Source of the DNA: Planctomycetota bacterium
GTDB lineage: Bacteria; Planctomycetota; UBA1135; UBA2386
Direction of reading: 5' to 3'
Assembly: GCA_014192625.1 (NCBI GenBank)
Contig: BJHM01000007.1
Location: 62,001-126,000 of the forward strand
DNA: 64,000 nucleotides
Below the pieces are notes generated by a model. The model had not been told where the DNA came from. It made no database searches and saw nothing but the letters and a program-made list of their open reading frames with translations. The position numbers and the translations under genes are program-made. Below are positions 47,555 to 59,105 of the stretch, in pieces (position 1 is the stretch's first letter; each line of letters begins with the position of its first letter).

Positions 47555-48184
47555 TTACTGCTTCCCCAGAGTTTGAAGGGCGCGGACGTAGTGAATGATT
47601 GCCCAGCGATCTATTACTGTGATGCGCGCCGCGTAAGAGGGCATCGTGTTCTTGCCGACCGGGCTTGACAACACCTCGAAGATTTCGCCGTCGGTCAGAT
47701 TGGCGACGCGGTTGTCCTTGCCCTCCACCACGTGGAAGTTGGGGATCACCACTGGCCAGCGGCGGCCGACCATGCCGTGCGCCTGAGCGCCATTGCCGCC
47801 TTGGCCTGAATACCCGTGACAAACGGAGCAGTTGATATCGAACCGTTCGCGACCGCGCTCGAGCACTTCGTTGGTCAGCGGCAGTGGGTTCTTCAACCAA
47901 GTGCCGTCCACGTTTTTGCCGGCCTTGTTTGGGTCTGGCATCAGGATCGGATCTGGCAGTGAGCCGCGCGCCACAACCGAGACCCTGCTTTGCGAGTCGG
48001 TGACAGGCAGGCGCATCGCGCGGCCGTCAGCCCAGCCATCGAAGGCAGAAGCCGATTGGGCTTTCAGCTTTGGCTGGAAGTCCATGTCGAGCACCAGGTG
48101 CACGGGGGGCGAGGTCGAGGTGCCGCCACGGCAAGCGAAGAGTGCCAGCGAGGCAACCAATATCATGAGCGTGCGAATCAGCAT
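47555..48184 (-). CDS. actE: Alternative complex III subunit ActE (mono-haem lipoprotein)
   Basis: A 209-residue periplasmic cytochrome c. A lipoprotein signal ends at LFAC (Cys18). The single haem site is CSVCH (Cys119, Cys122, His123), with TMPSYAARI as the likely axial methionine region. It shuttles electrons from ActA and ActB toward the oxidase. The ATG at 48184 directly follows the actD stop. Confidence 0.92.
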   Translation of the reverse strand: MLIRTLMILVASLALFACRGGTSTSPPVHLVLDMDFQPKLKAQSASAFDGWADGRAMRLPVTDSQSRVSVVARGSLPDPILMPDPNKAGKNVDGTWLKNPLPLTNEVLERGRERFDINCSVCHGYSGQGGNGAQAHGMVGRRWPVVIPNFHVVEGKDNRVANLTDGEIFEVLSSPVGKNTMPSYAARITVIDRWAIIHYVRALQTLGKQ

Positions 48185-48185
48185 G

Positions 48186-48716
48186 TCAGTCCTCCACGAG
48201 CTCCACGTGCTTGCCGCCGATGCTCTCCAAAAACTTCTTGGTCTCGGTGCGATCAAACTTCGCGTCCGAAGCCTCGATCGACAGGAAGAACCGATCGTCG
48301 GTTGCTCGCTCAATCGTGCTGTGTGAGAAGATTGGGTGGTGAAGTCGCGGCAGTTTGTTGATGCCAAACATCCCGAACACAGCACCAAAGGCTGACAGCA
48401 GGACCATCAGCTCGAAGGTCACCGGAATGGTGGACGGCCACCAGTAGGGCTCCTTGCCAGCAACCCACATCGGGTAGTCGACGGCGTTCATCCACCACAT
48501 CATCAACTGCGCGAGGAAGATGCCGGTCGCGCCACAGCAGACCACGAGCCAGCCGAGATGGCTTGGGCCATGCCCCAACGCCTTGTCGATGCCGTGCACC
48601 GGGAATGGCGTATGGCTATCGACGCGGGAGTAACCCTTCTGCGTGGTCTGTTCCGCAGCCTTGTAGATCGCGGCCGCGGAATCAAACTCAGCTACGACGC
48701 CCCAGTAGGTTGTCAT
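48186..48716 (-). CDS. actD: Alternative complex III subunit ActD (DUF3341)
   Basis: A 176-residue membrane subunit with two central helices (about residues 57-78 and 96-118) and soluble ends. The opening TTYWGVVAEFDSAAAIYKA and YWWPSTIPVTFELMVL fit the DUF3341/ActD family. It has no cofactor motifs. The ATG at 48716 is 4 bases after the actC stop; the longer in-frame extension lies within actC. Confidence 0.9.
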   Translation of the reverse strand: MTTYWGVVAEFDSAAAIYKAAEQTTQKGYSRVDSHTPFPVHGIDKALGHGPSHLGWLVVCCGATGIFLAQLMMWWMNAVDYPMWVAGKEPYWWPSTIPVTFELMVLLSAFGAVFGMFGINKLPRLHHPIFSHSTIERATDDRFFLSIEASDAKFDRTETKKFLESIGGKHVELVED

Positions 48717-48720
48717 AGGA

Positions 48721-50163
<1,443 letters not shown>

Positions 50164-50177
50164 CGTCAGGCTGGGGC

Positions 50178-53100
50178 TTAGGCGAGTTTAGGGTTGGGAT
50201 TGCGGACGCGGCCGAGATAGGTCGTGCGCGGCCGAGTGTGCAGCTCTGCTAGCACGCCGTAGTTCAGTGAGCTGCCGCGCAACTGTGCGACGGCGCTGGT
50301 CGGTTCGATGATGTTGCCAAACGTGATCGCCTGGGTCGGGCATGACTGCGCGCACGCAGGAGTGACGCGGATGTCGTCAGGACCATCGCCCACCTTCTTG
50401 TTCGCCATCTTGGCTTGGATGCGGCCACCGTTGATGCGTTGCACACAGTATGTGCACTTCTCCATCACGCCGCGGCCGCGCACGGTGACGTCCGGATTGA
50501 ACGCCATCTTCTTGGTCTCGGGGACCTGACCCAAGTAGTCGAGGAAGTTGAAGCGACGAACCTTGTAGGGGCAATTGTTGCTGCAGTAGCGTGTGCCGAT
50601 GCAGCGGTTGTAGACCATGTCGTTGAGGCCGTCGGCGGAATGCGTCGTAGCGGCGACGGGGCAGACGGACTCGCACGGCGCGTTCTCGCACTGCATGCAG
50701 GGAGTCGGCATGTTCGCGACTTGCGGGTCGTCAGCCATCTCCAACAGGTCGTTGAAGTTCTTGTTGTGTTTGACATCGGCGACCGAGCTGAAGTAGCGGT
50801 CGGCGCGGATCCAGAACATCTCGCGGTTGTGGGAAACCTGCGTCTTGCCCACCATCGGGATGTTGTTCTCGGCGACGCATGCGATGACGCACGCGCTGCA
50901 ACCGCTGCAGGCGTTCAGGTCAATGACCATGCCCCACTGGTAGGGGGACTTCTTCACGTCCTTTTCGCCGCGCGCCGGGTCGAAGCGATCGAGCCAGAGT
51001 GACTTGTCCTTGTCTGCTGCGGTCTTGCCTTCGAGTTTTGCTGCCTGGGCGAGCGGCGACATCATCGGCGCCCAATCTGGCTCGCGCGTGTGCTGCTCCA
51101 TCGTTGCTTCACGCACAATAGCGCGACCATTCATCGTGCCTTGGTCTTGCGTGCTTACCAGGCGATAGGTGCCCTTCGCTTTGGCCATGATGCTTGGCAG
51201 CAGCCACTGATTTGCGACGGTACGAAGCGTGAAGGCATCAAAGCCAGTCGTTGCACGATCGTCGGTGCCGCGCGCGACTCGGCATTCTTCGGGGAGCTTG
51301 CGGCCCCAACCAAGGAAGATGGTCGCGCAGTCGTCGGCGTGACCGGGCAGGATCCACGCCGGAATCTGCAGGCTCAGGCCGCCCACTGTGATCGTCAGCA
51401 GGTCACCGTTTTTGATGTCCTTGTCGCGTGCCGTCTTCGCCGAGATCATCAGGGCGTTGTCCCAAGTCAGCTTGGTCAATGGATCGGGCAGCTCCTGCAT
51501 CCACGAATTGTTGCCGTAGCGCCCGTCCCACATTTTTGGGCAAGGCCGCAGCGCCAACTCAAACTCATCCGCCTTCCTGGTGGATTTTGGTGCGAGCGAA
51601 AGTGCTGCGTTGTTTACGCCGCCGACATCGAGCGTGACCGGTTCGGCCGCGAATGCGGAGTTGGGCACCACGCCTTCGTGAAGTGCGCGGCGCCAGAAGG
51701 CCTCGAAGTCCGCCGGGTTGCCGGTCTTGGCCTTCCAATAATCGCGCAGCAGATCGCAGCCGTAGCTGGTGTCGCGCGCGGTGACGAGCGACTCGTAGTT
51801 GGGTTGCTGTGCTAGGAACGCGACGAACTCAAGCGCTGAAACGCCACTGTGCAGCGGCGCGATCATCGGCTGTTGTAGCGACACGGTGCCGTCGTGCGCA
51901 TGGGCATCGCCCCACGACTCAAGCTCGTGCGCCATTGGGAAGTGCCACTGGCAGTGCTGACCGGTTTCGTCACGGTGCAGGCCAACGTGAATCGTGTGCT
52001 TGGCTTTCTTGTCGTGCAGCAACTTGCCAAACTGCAAGTCGGCTGGAGCGTCATAGATCGGGTTGGTGCCGATGCAGGCCAGCACTTCAACCTTGCCTTG
52101 TTCCAGTGCGGCCGCGAGCAGCTTGATGCTAGCCACCGAACCGGCCTTCAGCGATTCCGGTAGCGCACCGATGGCTTGCGCGCCCATTGGATGCGTGGTG
52201 AAGGTCACCGTCTTGCCGAGGTTTTCGAGCCGCGCGTTGATCGCGTGCACAATCGCGTGCACCGCGGCTGGCATGCGGGGCCCAGCGACCACGGCGCACT
52301 TGCCAAGGTTGGCCAACAGGTCTGTGGCGATGGCCGCGATATTCTTGTCGTCGCTCTTGTAGGGCGCGAGCGTCTTATTGAGGTCGCTCGTGGCACCGAC
52401 ACCGAGTTGCGCAGCGAGCGCCATTGCTTGCGCGGCAACACTCGATGGTGTCATGCGGAACCGATGGTCCGCCATCGTGCCGGTTGTCGAGAAGCAACTC
52501 TCGTAGACGTAGAGGCGCGAGATGTCAGCGCCTGGCTTTGGCGCGCGCCGGGTCTTCGCCCAGTCCCTTGCATTGCGCAGGTTGTTGCCATCCAGTGCTA
52601 GGAAGTCATTGTCGAACGACACAACCACGCTGGACTTGCTGTAGTCGACGTGCGTCTCGACCGCTTTGCCGAAAGCCGCCTTGGCACCCGCGAGTTCTTC
52701 GTCGTGATGCAGCGCGTCCCACATGTAAAAGCTGGCTTCCGGGAACGCGTCCCGCGCCTTGCCGATCATCGCGAGCAGCGACGGCGACGAGCTTTTTGGC
52801 AGCAGCATGTGCAGCCCGGCACCCTTCTTGGCGAGCAGCTCTTTTGCGGTCGTTTCCCAGAACTCGTAGAACGCCGTGAAGGTCTCGTTGGGGTCGTGCG
52901 CTGCGTGCTCTGCTGCGCCGTGCTCTGCTGCGCCGTGTGCCTCAGCATGCGCTTCGCCCTTACTTGGCCCGATCGCCATGTTGCTGCGGCCTGGATCGTA
53001 AATCTGCAGCAACTCAGCCTGCAGGCGTGCATCGCTGCCGCCCAAGCTGCTTGGGTGATCTGGATTGCCCTCGATTTTGATCGGGCGACCATCGCTGCTT

Positions 53101-53447
53101 TTTACCAGCACGCCGATGCCGACGCCGCCGCGAGTGAGCGTGGTGGCATACACCTGCGGGATGCCCGGCTTGTAACCCTCCGGCCGCTTGTTGAACGGCA
53201 GGATGTTGGTCACTGGCTTGCGGCAACTGGTCATGCCTGCAAGCGCGACCGTGGCCGCGACGGCACTCAGGAAGCCGCGCCGCGAAACTGCGTCGGGGGC
53301 CTCCGTGATGTCCTCGGGGAACTCGCGCGCGACGATCTGCTGGAACTCAGGTGAGTTCTCCAGCTGTTCGAGGCTGCGCCAGTAGGTCACGCCTTGCACA
53401 GGGGTTTGATCGGAGATCGAACTGGAAACGATGCTGACTTTGCTCAT
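50178..53447 (-). CDS. actB: Alternative complex III subunit ActB (molybdopterin-like + Fe-S)
   Basis: A 1089-residue periplasmic subunit fusing a molybdopterin-oxidoreductase-like domain (cofactor usually lost in ACIII) to a ferredoxin domain with four Fe-S sites ([39 protein letters not shown]...CAQSC, about residues 840-1040). A Tat-type signal is visible as SRRGFLSA (55-62) behind a 54-residue N-terminal stretch. A short Ala-His-Glu repeat inserted at about 165-184 is encoded by a 15-bp tandem repeat. The ATG overlaps the actA stop (ATGA). It passes electrons from quinol to ActA and ActE. Confidence 0.95.
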   Translation of the reverse strand: MSKVSIVSSSISDQTPVQGVTYWRSLEQLENSPEFQQIVAREFPEDITEAPDAVSRRGFLSAVAATVALAGMTSCRKPVTNILPFNKRPEGYKPGIPQVYATTLTRGGVGIGVLVKSSDGRPIKIEGNPDHPSSLGGSDARLQAELLQIYDPGRSNMAIGPSKGEAHAEAHGAAEHGAAEHAAHDPNETFTAFYEFWETTAKELLAKKGAGLHMLLPKSSSPSLLAMIGKARDAFPEASFYMWDALHHDEELAGAKAAFGKAVETHVDYSKSSVVVSFDNDFLALDGNNLRNARDWAKTRRAPKPGADISRLYVYESCFSTTGTMADHRFRMTPSSVAAQAMALAAQLGVGATSDLNKTLAPYKSDDKNIAAIATDLLANLGKCAVVAGPRMPAAVHAIVHAINARLENLGKTVTFTTHPMGAQAIGALPESLKAGSVASIKLLAAALEQGKVEVLACIGTNPIYDAPADLQFGKLLHDKKAKHTIHVGLHRDETGQHCQWHFPMAHELESWGDAHAHDGTVSLQQPMIAPLHSGVSALEFVAFLAQQPNYESLVTARDTSYGCDLLRDYWKAKTGNPADFEAFWRRALHEGVVPNSAFAAEPVTLDVGGVNNAALSLAPKSTRKADEFELALRPCPKMWDGRYGNNSWMQELPDPLTKLTWDNALMISAKTARDKDIKNGDLLTITVGGLSLQIPAWILPGHADDCATIFLGWGRKLPEECRVARGTDDRATTGFDAFTLRTVANQWLLPSIMAKAKGTYRLVSTQDQGTMNGRAIVREATMEQHTREPDWAPMMSPLAQAAKLEGKTAADKDKSLWLDRFDPARGEKDVKKSPYQWGMVIDLNACSGCSACVIACVAENNIPMVGKTQVSHNREMFWIRADRYFSSVADVKHNKNFNDLLEMADDPQVANMPTPCMQCENAPCESVCPVAATTHSADGLNDMVYNRCIGTRYCSNNCPYKVRRFNFLDYLGQVPETKKMAFNPDVTVRGRGVMEKCTYCVQRINGGRIQAKMANKKVGDGPDDIRVTPACAQSCPTQAITFGNIIEPTSAVAQLRGSSLNYGVLAELHTRPRTTYLGRVRNPNPKLA
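52905..52934. repeat. 15-bp tandem repeat in actB (two perfect units)
   Basis: GTGCTCTGCTGCGCC occurs at 52905-52919 and again at 52920-52934, in frame. It encodes two Ala-Ala-Glu-His-Gly-like units of a His/Ala-rich insertion in ActB. The length is likely to vary by slippage. Confidence 0.85.
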
Positions 53448-54106
53448 CGGTGGCAGGCAGAGCACTGCGTCGGGGGATTCAACTCGTTCGCATTAAGACG
53501 CATTTCGGCAGTAGCGATGCTCGTGTCCGTTGGCTGCCAATCCATCTGCGTCACCTTTACGCCGGCAGGCCTGATGTGCGGCGCTGCATTGCGATGGCAA
53601 TCAAGGCACCAGCCCATGCTCAAAGGCTCGACTTGGCGCACGACTTCCATCTGGTCCACGCGCCCATGGCAGCTAGCACAACCAACGTTTGCGCGCACGT
53701 GCACGGCGTGGCTGAAATATGCGTAGTCCGGCAACATGTGCACCTTCACCCAGGGGATTGGTGGGTTGTCGCCCTTGCCGTCGCCGTAGTTTGCGCGCAG
53801 GAGAGGAAGCAGGCGACTATCTGTCTTCACCTGCTTATGGCAGCCCATGCACGTGTCGGCATCAGGCACTGTGGCGTGCGGGCCTTCTTCCACTAGGCGA
53901 TGGCAATAACGGCAGTCTAGGCCGAGTTGGCCAGCATGCAGCTTGTGGCTGTAGGCGATTGGCTGGAGCGGCTCGTAACCGACATCGGTGTGTCGCGGCG
54001 AGAACCAGAACCAAACAATGAAGGTTACAGCTAGACCGGAAGCTGCCGAGCCCATGCTGAGCATGGCAGGCACCTTATTGGTCCACTTTGGAAAAAGGAC
54101 GGTCAA
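53444..54106 (-). CDS. actA: Alternative complex III subunit ActA (penta-haem cytochrome c)
   Basis: A 220-residue multihaem cytochrome. One N-terminal helix (about residues 18-35) is followed by five CxxCH sites: CRYCH 65-69, CMGCH 86-90, CASCH 143-147, CLDCH 167-171 and CSACH 215-219. Five haems match ActA of known ACIII complexes. I chose the TTG at 54106 because a strong ribosome site (GGAGGGG) ends 6 bases upstream and the N-terminus MTVLFPKW then leads straight to the helix. The longer frame to 54187 has no such site. First gene of the respiratory array. Confidence 0.93.
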   Translation of the reverse strand: MTVLFPKWTNKVPAMLSMGSAASGLAVTFIVWFWFSPRHTDVGYEPLQPIAYSHKLHAGQLGLDCRYCHRLVEEGPHATVPDADTCMGCHKQVKTDSRLLPLLRANYGDGKGDNPPIPWVKVHMLPDYAYFSHAVHVRANVGCASCHGRVDQMEVVRQVEPLSMGWCLDCHRNAAPHIRPAGVKVTQMDWQPTDTSIATAEMRLNANELNPPTQCSACHR

Positions 54107-54286
54107 GTCGTTCCCCTCCGCGATTCGGGGGTGAGCAAGGGTAAAGAGGCAGTTGTGAACCCGTTCCCGTAAGCCTTTGGGTCGCAAAGACTCAGGGTTC
54201 CAAGATGCAGGATTGGGAAAAACTGCGCTTGGGTCCGGATGGAAAGGGCGAACGTCGTAAAAGATCGAGCCCTTGCGGTCAATTTC

Positions 54287-54302
54287 AGAGTTGTAGAACT
54301 CT
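54287..54302 (-). terminator. 6-bp hairpin after GDSL gene
   Basis: AGAGTT (54287-54292), loop GTAG, AACTCT (54297-54302). The stem is perfect but no U-run follows on the minus strand. It lies in the 233-base spacer (54107-54339) that must also contain the act operon promoter, for which I see no clear boxes. Confidence 0.3.
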
Positions 54303-54339
54303 TAAAGTTTTGGCCACAATCGCTGGGAAAAATTGGGCA

Positions 54340-55500
54340 TCAGCGCAGGTGGTTTCGCACAAAATCGACGATTGCAGGTAGCACCGCAGTTTGCGCGCGC
54401 GGGTTGGCATGCATGTCCGCAGGTGTGACCCAGAGACTTTCGGCGCTGAGGGGCTGCAGCACTGGCAGCAGGTCAAGTAAAGGGATTTGTTCTTGCTGGC
54501 AGAACGTTGCGAGCATTTTATGCAGTTTCGCAAATGGATAAATGCGATTTGCACCAAGCCCTTGGAGAAATGGCCAGACGCTGACCAGCAGCTTGCACTG
54601 GTGCGCCCCACACCACTCACGCATTGCTATAAGTGACTTCTGTGGAGCACCTTGCTGCCACATCGCTGCATAAGGCTTGTCAGTGCCATAGAGGCCGGCT
54701 TTGGTCCCCTCCGCTTCGCCGATACCTAGCAGGGTGTCCACCCAGGGAAAGTCTGGGTCTAGGTCGAGTTGGCTTTTGCCCACCACCGCAGCGATCCGGT
54801 CAAACAACTGCAATCCGGTGGATTGCGGTGCTGGCCCCATGACGAATAAACCGGAACTGGGAATCAGGTCATTCAGGCAAATCGTGACTAGCACGATGTC
54901 TGGCTGGAACGCACCAAAACGGGTGCGCAGTCCGCTCTCGTATTCATCGACGGCGAGCGCGCCACTCGCGCCACAGTTGATGGTCCGCACGTCGCCCAGT
55001 TCGGGGCGGAGCGCGTTTTCTAGCAGCCGCACCCAAGTCAGTTCGGCGGGCACCCCCCAGCCAAAGGTGAAGGAGTCACCGATGCAGACAATGCGTCGTT
55101 CCGCCGCGGCTTTGTTGTCTGGCCTGAGCTCATCGCGCTCGCGCAGGCCGTAGCGGTTGATGTTCACTGCAACACAGCCGCGCGCATCAAGCCAATCGCG
55201 CCGCAGCACGTCGTTGTCTTCGTAGCACAGCCAAAATTGCGCGCCGGGAGCAAAGCGGTAGCGCTGCCGCGGCGTCTGATCCGCCGGTAACTCCTCGATG
55301 AGGTTCAGTTTTTTGGCAGCGACCATCGCCGCATCTCCCGGCTTGCCAACAGTGTTGCCATCCGCATCGCGAAAATAGAGCTGACCCAAGTTGCGCGTTG
55401 GCTTGCCAAACGTTCGCAGCAAAAACTCGGCAATGCCAATAGCGGCGCACAGCCCCAGTAGCAGAGTGAGAAGTCGAATGAGCAGGGGGCGCACGGTCAC
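54340..55500 (-). CDS. Membrane-anchored SGNH/GDSL hydrolase (paralogue 1)
   Basis: A 386-residue protein with an N-terminal helix (about residues 5-26) and a periplasmic SGNH esterase domain. The nucleophile block is CIGDSFTFGWGV with Ser143, and the Asp362-x-His364 pair lies in the C-terminal PADMHANPRAQ. A conserved NINRYGLRERD segment precedes the catalytic core. Such enzymes add or remove acyl groups on cell-surface sugars. It is 15 bases from a paralogue of the same design and divergent from a carbamoyltransferase, so probably part of one surface- or secondary-metabolite-modifying module. Confidence 0.82.
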   Translation of the reverse strand: MTVRPLLIRLLTLLLGLCAAIGIAEFLLRTFGKPTRNLGQLYFRDADGNTVGKPGDAAMVAAKKLNLIEELPADQTPRQRYRFAPGAQFWLCYEDNDVLRRDWLDARGCVAVNINRYGLRERDELRPDNKAAAERRIVCIGDSFTFGWGVPAELTWVRLLENALRPELGDVRTINCGASGALAVDEYESGLRTRFGAFQPDIVLVTICLNDLIPSSGLFVMGPAPQSTGLQLFDRIAAVVGKSQLDLDPDFPWVDTLLGIGEAEGTKAGLYGTDKPYAAMWQQGAPQKSLIAMREWCGAHQCKLLVSVWPFLQGLGANRIYPFAKLHKMLATFCQQEQIPLLDLLPVLQPLSAESLWVTPADMHANPRAQTAVLPAIVDFVRNHLR

Positions 55501-55515
55501 TTGCTCATGATGCCA

Positions 55516-56778
55516 TCAGGGTCGCTTCAGCGCATCGGCGAGCAGTCTTGCGAGCGCTGGCGTGACGATTTGCTGCGCCCGTTCGTTGGGGTGCATGTCC
55601 GCGGGGCTGACCCACAGATCCGTGCATTGCTGTCCGCGCAGGACCGGCAACAGGTCGAGGAATGACAGATTCTCCTGCCGACAGAAGTCCCTCACCAACT
55701 CGTGCATCTTGGCAAACGGATAGAACGCGCCGGTTTCCAGCGACTGAAGGAACGGCCAGATGACGACGGCAGCTTTCGCGCCGTGTTGGTCGCACCACTC
55801 GCGGATCTCGCGGAGCGACCGCTGCGGCGTGCCTTTGACCCAATAGCACTGCGGGGTCTCTTCCTTGTTGCGATACCAGAGGTGGTCCGCAGGCAACTGC
55901 ATCAGTTCAGTAACCCAGTCACGGGTTGGATCGAGGTCGAGCGGGTGTTGTGCGGCAATGCCACGCGCGAGGTCGCTCAGCAATCGCGATTCGTGCCACC
56001 ACCGTCGCTCGCTCTCGGGTAGATCGATGGGTGCCAACGCTGCGGTGGCAAATTGGCTGAGTTTGCCGTTAGTCACCAGCAAGTCATTGAGGCAGAGAGT
56101 GACCAACACGACATCGGGCTGAAAGCGGCCATGGCGGTGTTGCAGCGCGAGTGAATACTCGTCGACATAGGCAGACCCAGCGCCGCCGCAGTTGAGCACC
56201 TGTACATTGGCGCCAAGTTTGCGCAGTTCCTGCTCTACCAGCACGGGCCAGTTGTGATCCTTTCGCACGCCCCAGCCAAGAGTGAACGAGTCGCCAATGC
56301 AGACGACGCGCTGCTCTCCGGTTGGTTTGTTGAGTGTGAGGTCGTCGCGGTCGCGAATCCCGAACTGGTTGAAGCGGTATTCAACGCAGCCGTCGGTATC
56401 GAAGTAGTCCTGTCGCGCACCGGTGTAGCAGATGAAAAAATGTGAGTTCGGCAGCCACGTGACGTTTTTTAGCAGTGCTGTTCTGGGCATGGCATAGCCC
56501 TCGCCGAACCAGTTATTCGAAGATCCCGCGAGCGGGGTCGTTTTGGTGCCAATCGGGATCGCAGGATCGGGCCATGGCGCTTGGATGCTCAGTCGAAACG
56601 CCAACTCCTCGGCCACCGTGATCGGGCCGAGGCCAATCGGTTGGTGCTCCGCAGTGCGGAAGTACATTCGATCGCGCGGCACCGCAACCGGTTGGCTGCG
56701 CCAAAACCATTCTGCGAGCCCGACTGCCCCCGCCAGTGCGGCTGATACGAGAAGCAGACGGGTAACGATCTGGTTCAT
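55516..56778 (-). CDS. Membrane-anchored SGNH/GDSL hydrolase (paralogue 2)
   Basis: A 420-residue protein with the same layout as its downstream neighbour: N-terminal helix (about residues 5-24), conserved RFNQFGIRDRD segment, nucleophile block CIGDSFTLGWGV (Ser164) and Asp395-x-His397 in PADMHPNERAQ. The two are clearly tandem duplicates that have diverged. It is first in the pair, with 51 bases to the divergent carbamoyltransferase; the shared spacer likely holds both promoters. Confidence 0.82.
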   Translation of the reverse strand: MNQIVTRLLLVSAALAGAVGLAEWFWRSQPVAVPRDRMYFRTAEHQPIGLGPITVAEELAFRLSIQAPWPDPAIPIGTKTTPLAGSSNNWFGEGYAMPRTALLKNVTWLPNSHFFICYTGARQDYFDTDGCVEYRFNQFGIRDRDDLTLNKPTGEQRVVCIGDSFTLGWGVRKDHNWPVLVEQELRKLGANVQVLNCGGAGSAYVDEYSLALQHRHGRFQPDVVLVTLCLNDLLVTNGKLSQFATAALAPIDLPESERRWWHESRLLSDLARGIAAQHPLDLDPTRDWVTELMQLPADHLWYRNKEETPQCYWVKGTPQRSLREIREWCDQHGAKAAVVIWPFLQSLETGAFYPFAKMHELVRDFCRQENLSFLDLLPVLRGQQCTDLWVSPADMHPNERAQQIVTPALARLLADALKRP

Positions 56779-56812
56779 GAGCGAGGTGTCGACAGTGCGT
56801 TACTCCAAACCC

Positions 56813-56818
56813 TATCCT
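56813..56818 (+). promoter_or_regulatory. Putative -10 element for carbamoyltransferase
   Basis: TATCCT, 11 bases before the ATG at 56830, in the 51-base divergent spacer. No ribosome site is visible between it and the start codon, suggesting a very short leader. Confidence 0.25.
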
Positions 56819-56829
56819 ATCGCGCCTTC

Positions 56830-58662
56830 ATGCATACCTACGTGCTTGGCATCTCGGCCTACTACCATGACTCCGCTGCGAGCCTGTTGTGCGATGGCGT
56901 AGTGGTGGCAGCGGCGCAGGAGGAGCGATTCACGCGCAAAAAGCATGACGCGGGCTTTCCTCTAAAGTCCGTCGAGTTTTGCCTTCAGCAAGCGGGTATC
57001 GCGGCCAAGGATCTCGATTTCGTCGCGTTCTATGACAAGCCGCTGATGAAGTTCCATCGCTTGCTCGAAACGTATTTGGCGCACGCGCCGTTTGGCATTC
57101 GCTCGTTCCGGCTGGCGATGCCTTCGTGGATGAGCAGCAAGCTGCATATGCGCCGTGAGCTGACGAAGGGCCTTGGCTGCAGGCCGAAGAACCAATTTGT
57201 TTTCCCCGAGCATCACGAGAGCCACGCGGCGAGCGCGTTCTACCCGTCGCCATTCGAGGATGCTGCAGTGTTGACCATGGATGGTGTCGGCGAATGGGCA
57301 ACGACCTCGATCGGCATTGGCGAAGGCAATTGCCTGAACCTCACGCATGAGATCCGCTTTCCGCATTCGCTCGGGCTGCTCTATTCAGCCTTCACCTACT
57401 ACTGCGGTTTCAAGGTCAACTCAGGCGAATATAAGTTGATGGGTCTAGCTCCCTATGGCGAGCCGCGATTTGAAAAACTGATCCGTGAACACCTGATCGA
57501 CATCCGTGCGGATGGCAGTTATCGCCTCGACCAGTCGTACTTCGACTATTGCGCCGGCGTGACGATGACGGGGCCCAAGTTTCACGCGCTATTTGGTAGT
57601 GCTCCGCGCAAACCCGAGTCGCCACTTGATCAGCGACACATGGATCTTGCCGCTTCGATCCAGAAGGTGACCGAGGATGTGATGCTCAAGACCGCGCGCT
57701 TTGCCCACCAGATCACCGGCAAGAAAAACCTCTGCCTCGCTGGTGGCGTCGCACTCAATTGCGTTGGCAACGGGGTGATCTTGCGCGAGGGTCCGTTCGA
57801 CAATATCTGGATCCAACCTGCGGCTGGCGATGCCGGTGGCGCACTCGGTGCAGCTTCGTTCTTGTGGCACCAACTGTTGGACAAGCCGCGCACCGTGCAG
57901 GCGATCGACTCGCAGCGCGGCAGTTTGCTCGGACCAAAGTACGAGGCCAAAGAAATCCGCGATCTGCTGCAATCGCAGCAAGTGACGTTCGAGGAGTTGG
58001 CCACCGAGCCCGCGCTCGCAGACCGAGTCGCTGAGTTGATCGAGCAAGAGAATGTCATCGGCTGGTTTCAAGGACCGATGGAGTTTGGTCCCCGTGCGCT
58101 CGGATCGCGCAGCATCATCGGTGACGCTCGCTCACCAAAGATGCAGAGCGTGATGAATCTGAAGATCAAGTTCCGCGAATCATTCCGACCCTTTGCGCCA
58201 ATCGTGCTACGCGAAGACGCGAGTGAATACTTCGACATCAAACCGCAGCATGACAGCCCATACATGCTGATCGTGGCGCCGGTGCGCGAGGACAAGCGAA
58301 AGCCCGTGGATACGTTGGCCACCGGGCTCGACAAGCTCAAGCAATTGCGCTCCGTGATTCCGGCTGTGACGCACGTCGACTATTCGGCGCGGCTGCAAAC
58401 CGTCGACAGCGAGCGCAATCCGCGGCTCGCCGCGCTCATGCGAAGCTTCAAGCGGCGCACGGGTTGCCCGGTACTGATCAACACGAGCTTCAACGTCCGC
58501 GGCGAGCCAATCGTGTGCACGCCGCAGGAGGCACTCCGCTGCTTCTTTGGCACGGAGATGGATGTTTTGGTGTTGGAAAACTTCGTCATTCGCCGCACTG
58601 CGCAAACCAACCTGCCGGTGATCGATCGCGAGAAGTATCTCGCGGCGTTTTCCCTGGACTGA
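56830..58662 (+). CDS. NodU/CmcH-family O-carbamoyltransferase
   Basis: A 610-residue enzyme transferring a carbamoyl group from carbamoyl phosphate, via carbamoyl-adenylate, to a hydroxyl of a sugar or metabolite. The Kae1-like N-terminal domain shows GISAYYHDSAA, the metal-binding HHESHAASAFY (128-138) and MDGVGEW. The C-terminal YrdC-like part contains GPMEFGPRALGSRSI and NTSFNVRGEPIV. Length is typical. SxtJ and DUF5989 genes follow within 6 and 21 bases, a recurrent trio. The acceptor cannot be identified, and no glycan or toxin biosynthesis genes are adjacent. Confidence 0.92.
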   Translation: MHTYVLGISAYYHDSAASLLCDGVVVAAAQEERFTRKKHDAGFPLKSVEFCLQQAGIAAKDLDFVAFYDKPLMKFHRLLETYLAHAPFGIRSFRLAMPSWMSSKLHMRRELTKGLGCRPKNQFVFPEHHESHAASAFYPSPFEDAAVLTMDGVGEWATTSIGIGEGNCLNLTHEIRFPHSLGLLYSAFTYYCGFKVNSGEYKLMGLAPYGEPRFEKLIREHLIDIRADGSYRLDQSYFDYCAGVTMTGPKFHALFGSAPRKPESPLDQRHMDLAASIQKVTEDVMLKTARFAHQITGKKNLCLAGGVALNCVGNGVILREGPFDNIWIQPAAGDAGGALGAASFLWHQLLDKPRTVQAIDSQRGSLLGPKYEAKEIRDLLQSQQVTFEELATEPALADRVAELIEQENVIGWFQGPMEFGPRALGSRSIIGDARSPKMQSVMNLKIKFRESFRPFAPIVLREDASEYFDIKPQHDSPYMLIVAPVREDKRKPVDTLATGLDKLKQLRSVIPAVTHVDYSARLQTVDSERNPRLAALMRSFKRRTGCPVLINTSFNVRGEPIVCTPQEALRCFFGTEMDVLVLENFVIRRTAQTNLPVIDREKYLAAFSLD

Positions 58663-58667
58663 CCATC

Positions 58668-59084
58668 ATGATCAAACTTCAGCTTGCACCAGATGCCCGG
58701 ATGCTGCGTCAGTTCGGCTGGGCAGCACTGGTTGCGTTCCCGCTGATTGCGCTGGTGTTTCGGTGGCGTTTTGGGCTGCCCGATAACTGGGCGTATGGAA
58801 TCGGTGCCATGGGGCCAATCGTATGCCTTACCGAGTTAGCAGGTGTTCATGCCGTTGCGCGGCAAGTGTTCCGCGCGCTTGTGCTGCTCACGTTTCCGAT
58901 CGGATTCCTGCTTTTTCCAGTGCTGATCGGCGCGATCTATTATTGCGTGTTTACTCCGTTCGGATGGACCATGCGCCTGTTCGGCCGTGACGTCATGAAC
59001 CGCCGGCCGGATCCCAAATTGAGCAGCTATTGGCATGTTCGTGGCGCCCCCCGCCCCAAGTCGAGCTATCTGAAGCTATACTGA
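58668..59084 (+). CDS. SxtJ-family membrane protein
   Basis: A 138-residue protein with three to four hydrophobic helices (about residues 18-105) ending in a basic tail (RGAPRPKSSYLKLY). It resembles SxtJ-type proteins, named from saxitoxin clusters and found next to carbamoyltransferases; their function is unknown. The ATG at 58668 follows the carbamoyltransferase stop by 5 bases. The longer upstream frame is a shadow of that gene. Confidence 0.75.
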   Translation: MIKLQLAPDARMLRQFGWAALVAFPLIALVFRWRFGLPDNWAYGIGAMGPIVCLTELAGVHAVARQVFRALVLLTFPIGFLLFPVLIGAIYYCVFTPFGWTMRLFGRDVMNRRPDPKLSSYWHVRGAPRPKSSYLKLY

Positions 59085-59105
59085 CTCACCGTAATCGAGA
59101 GGCCA

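Noticed and set aside
47553-47900. N-terminal extension of actF
   Set aside because: The added residues are a shifted-frame reading of actE; the ATG at 47552 gives a proper ActF N-terminus.
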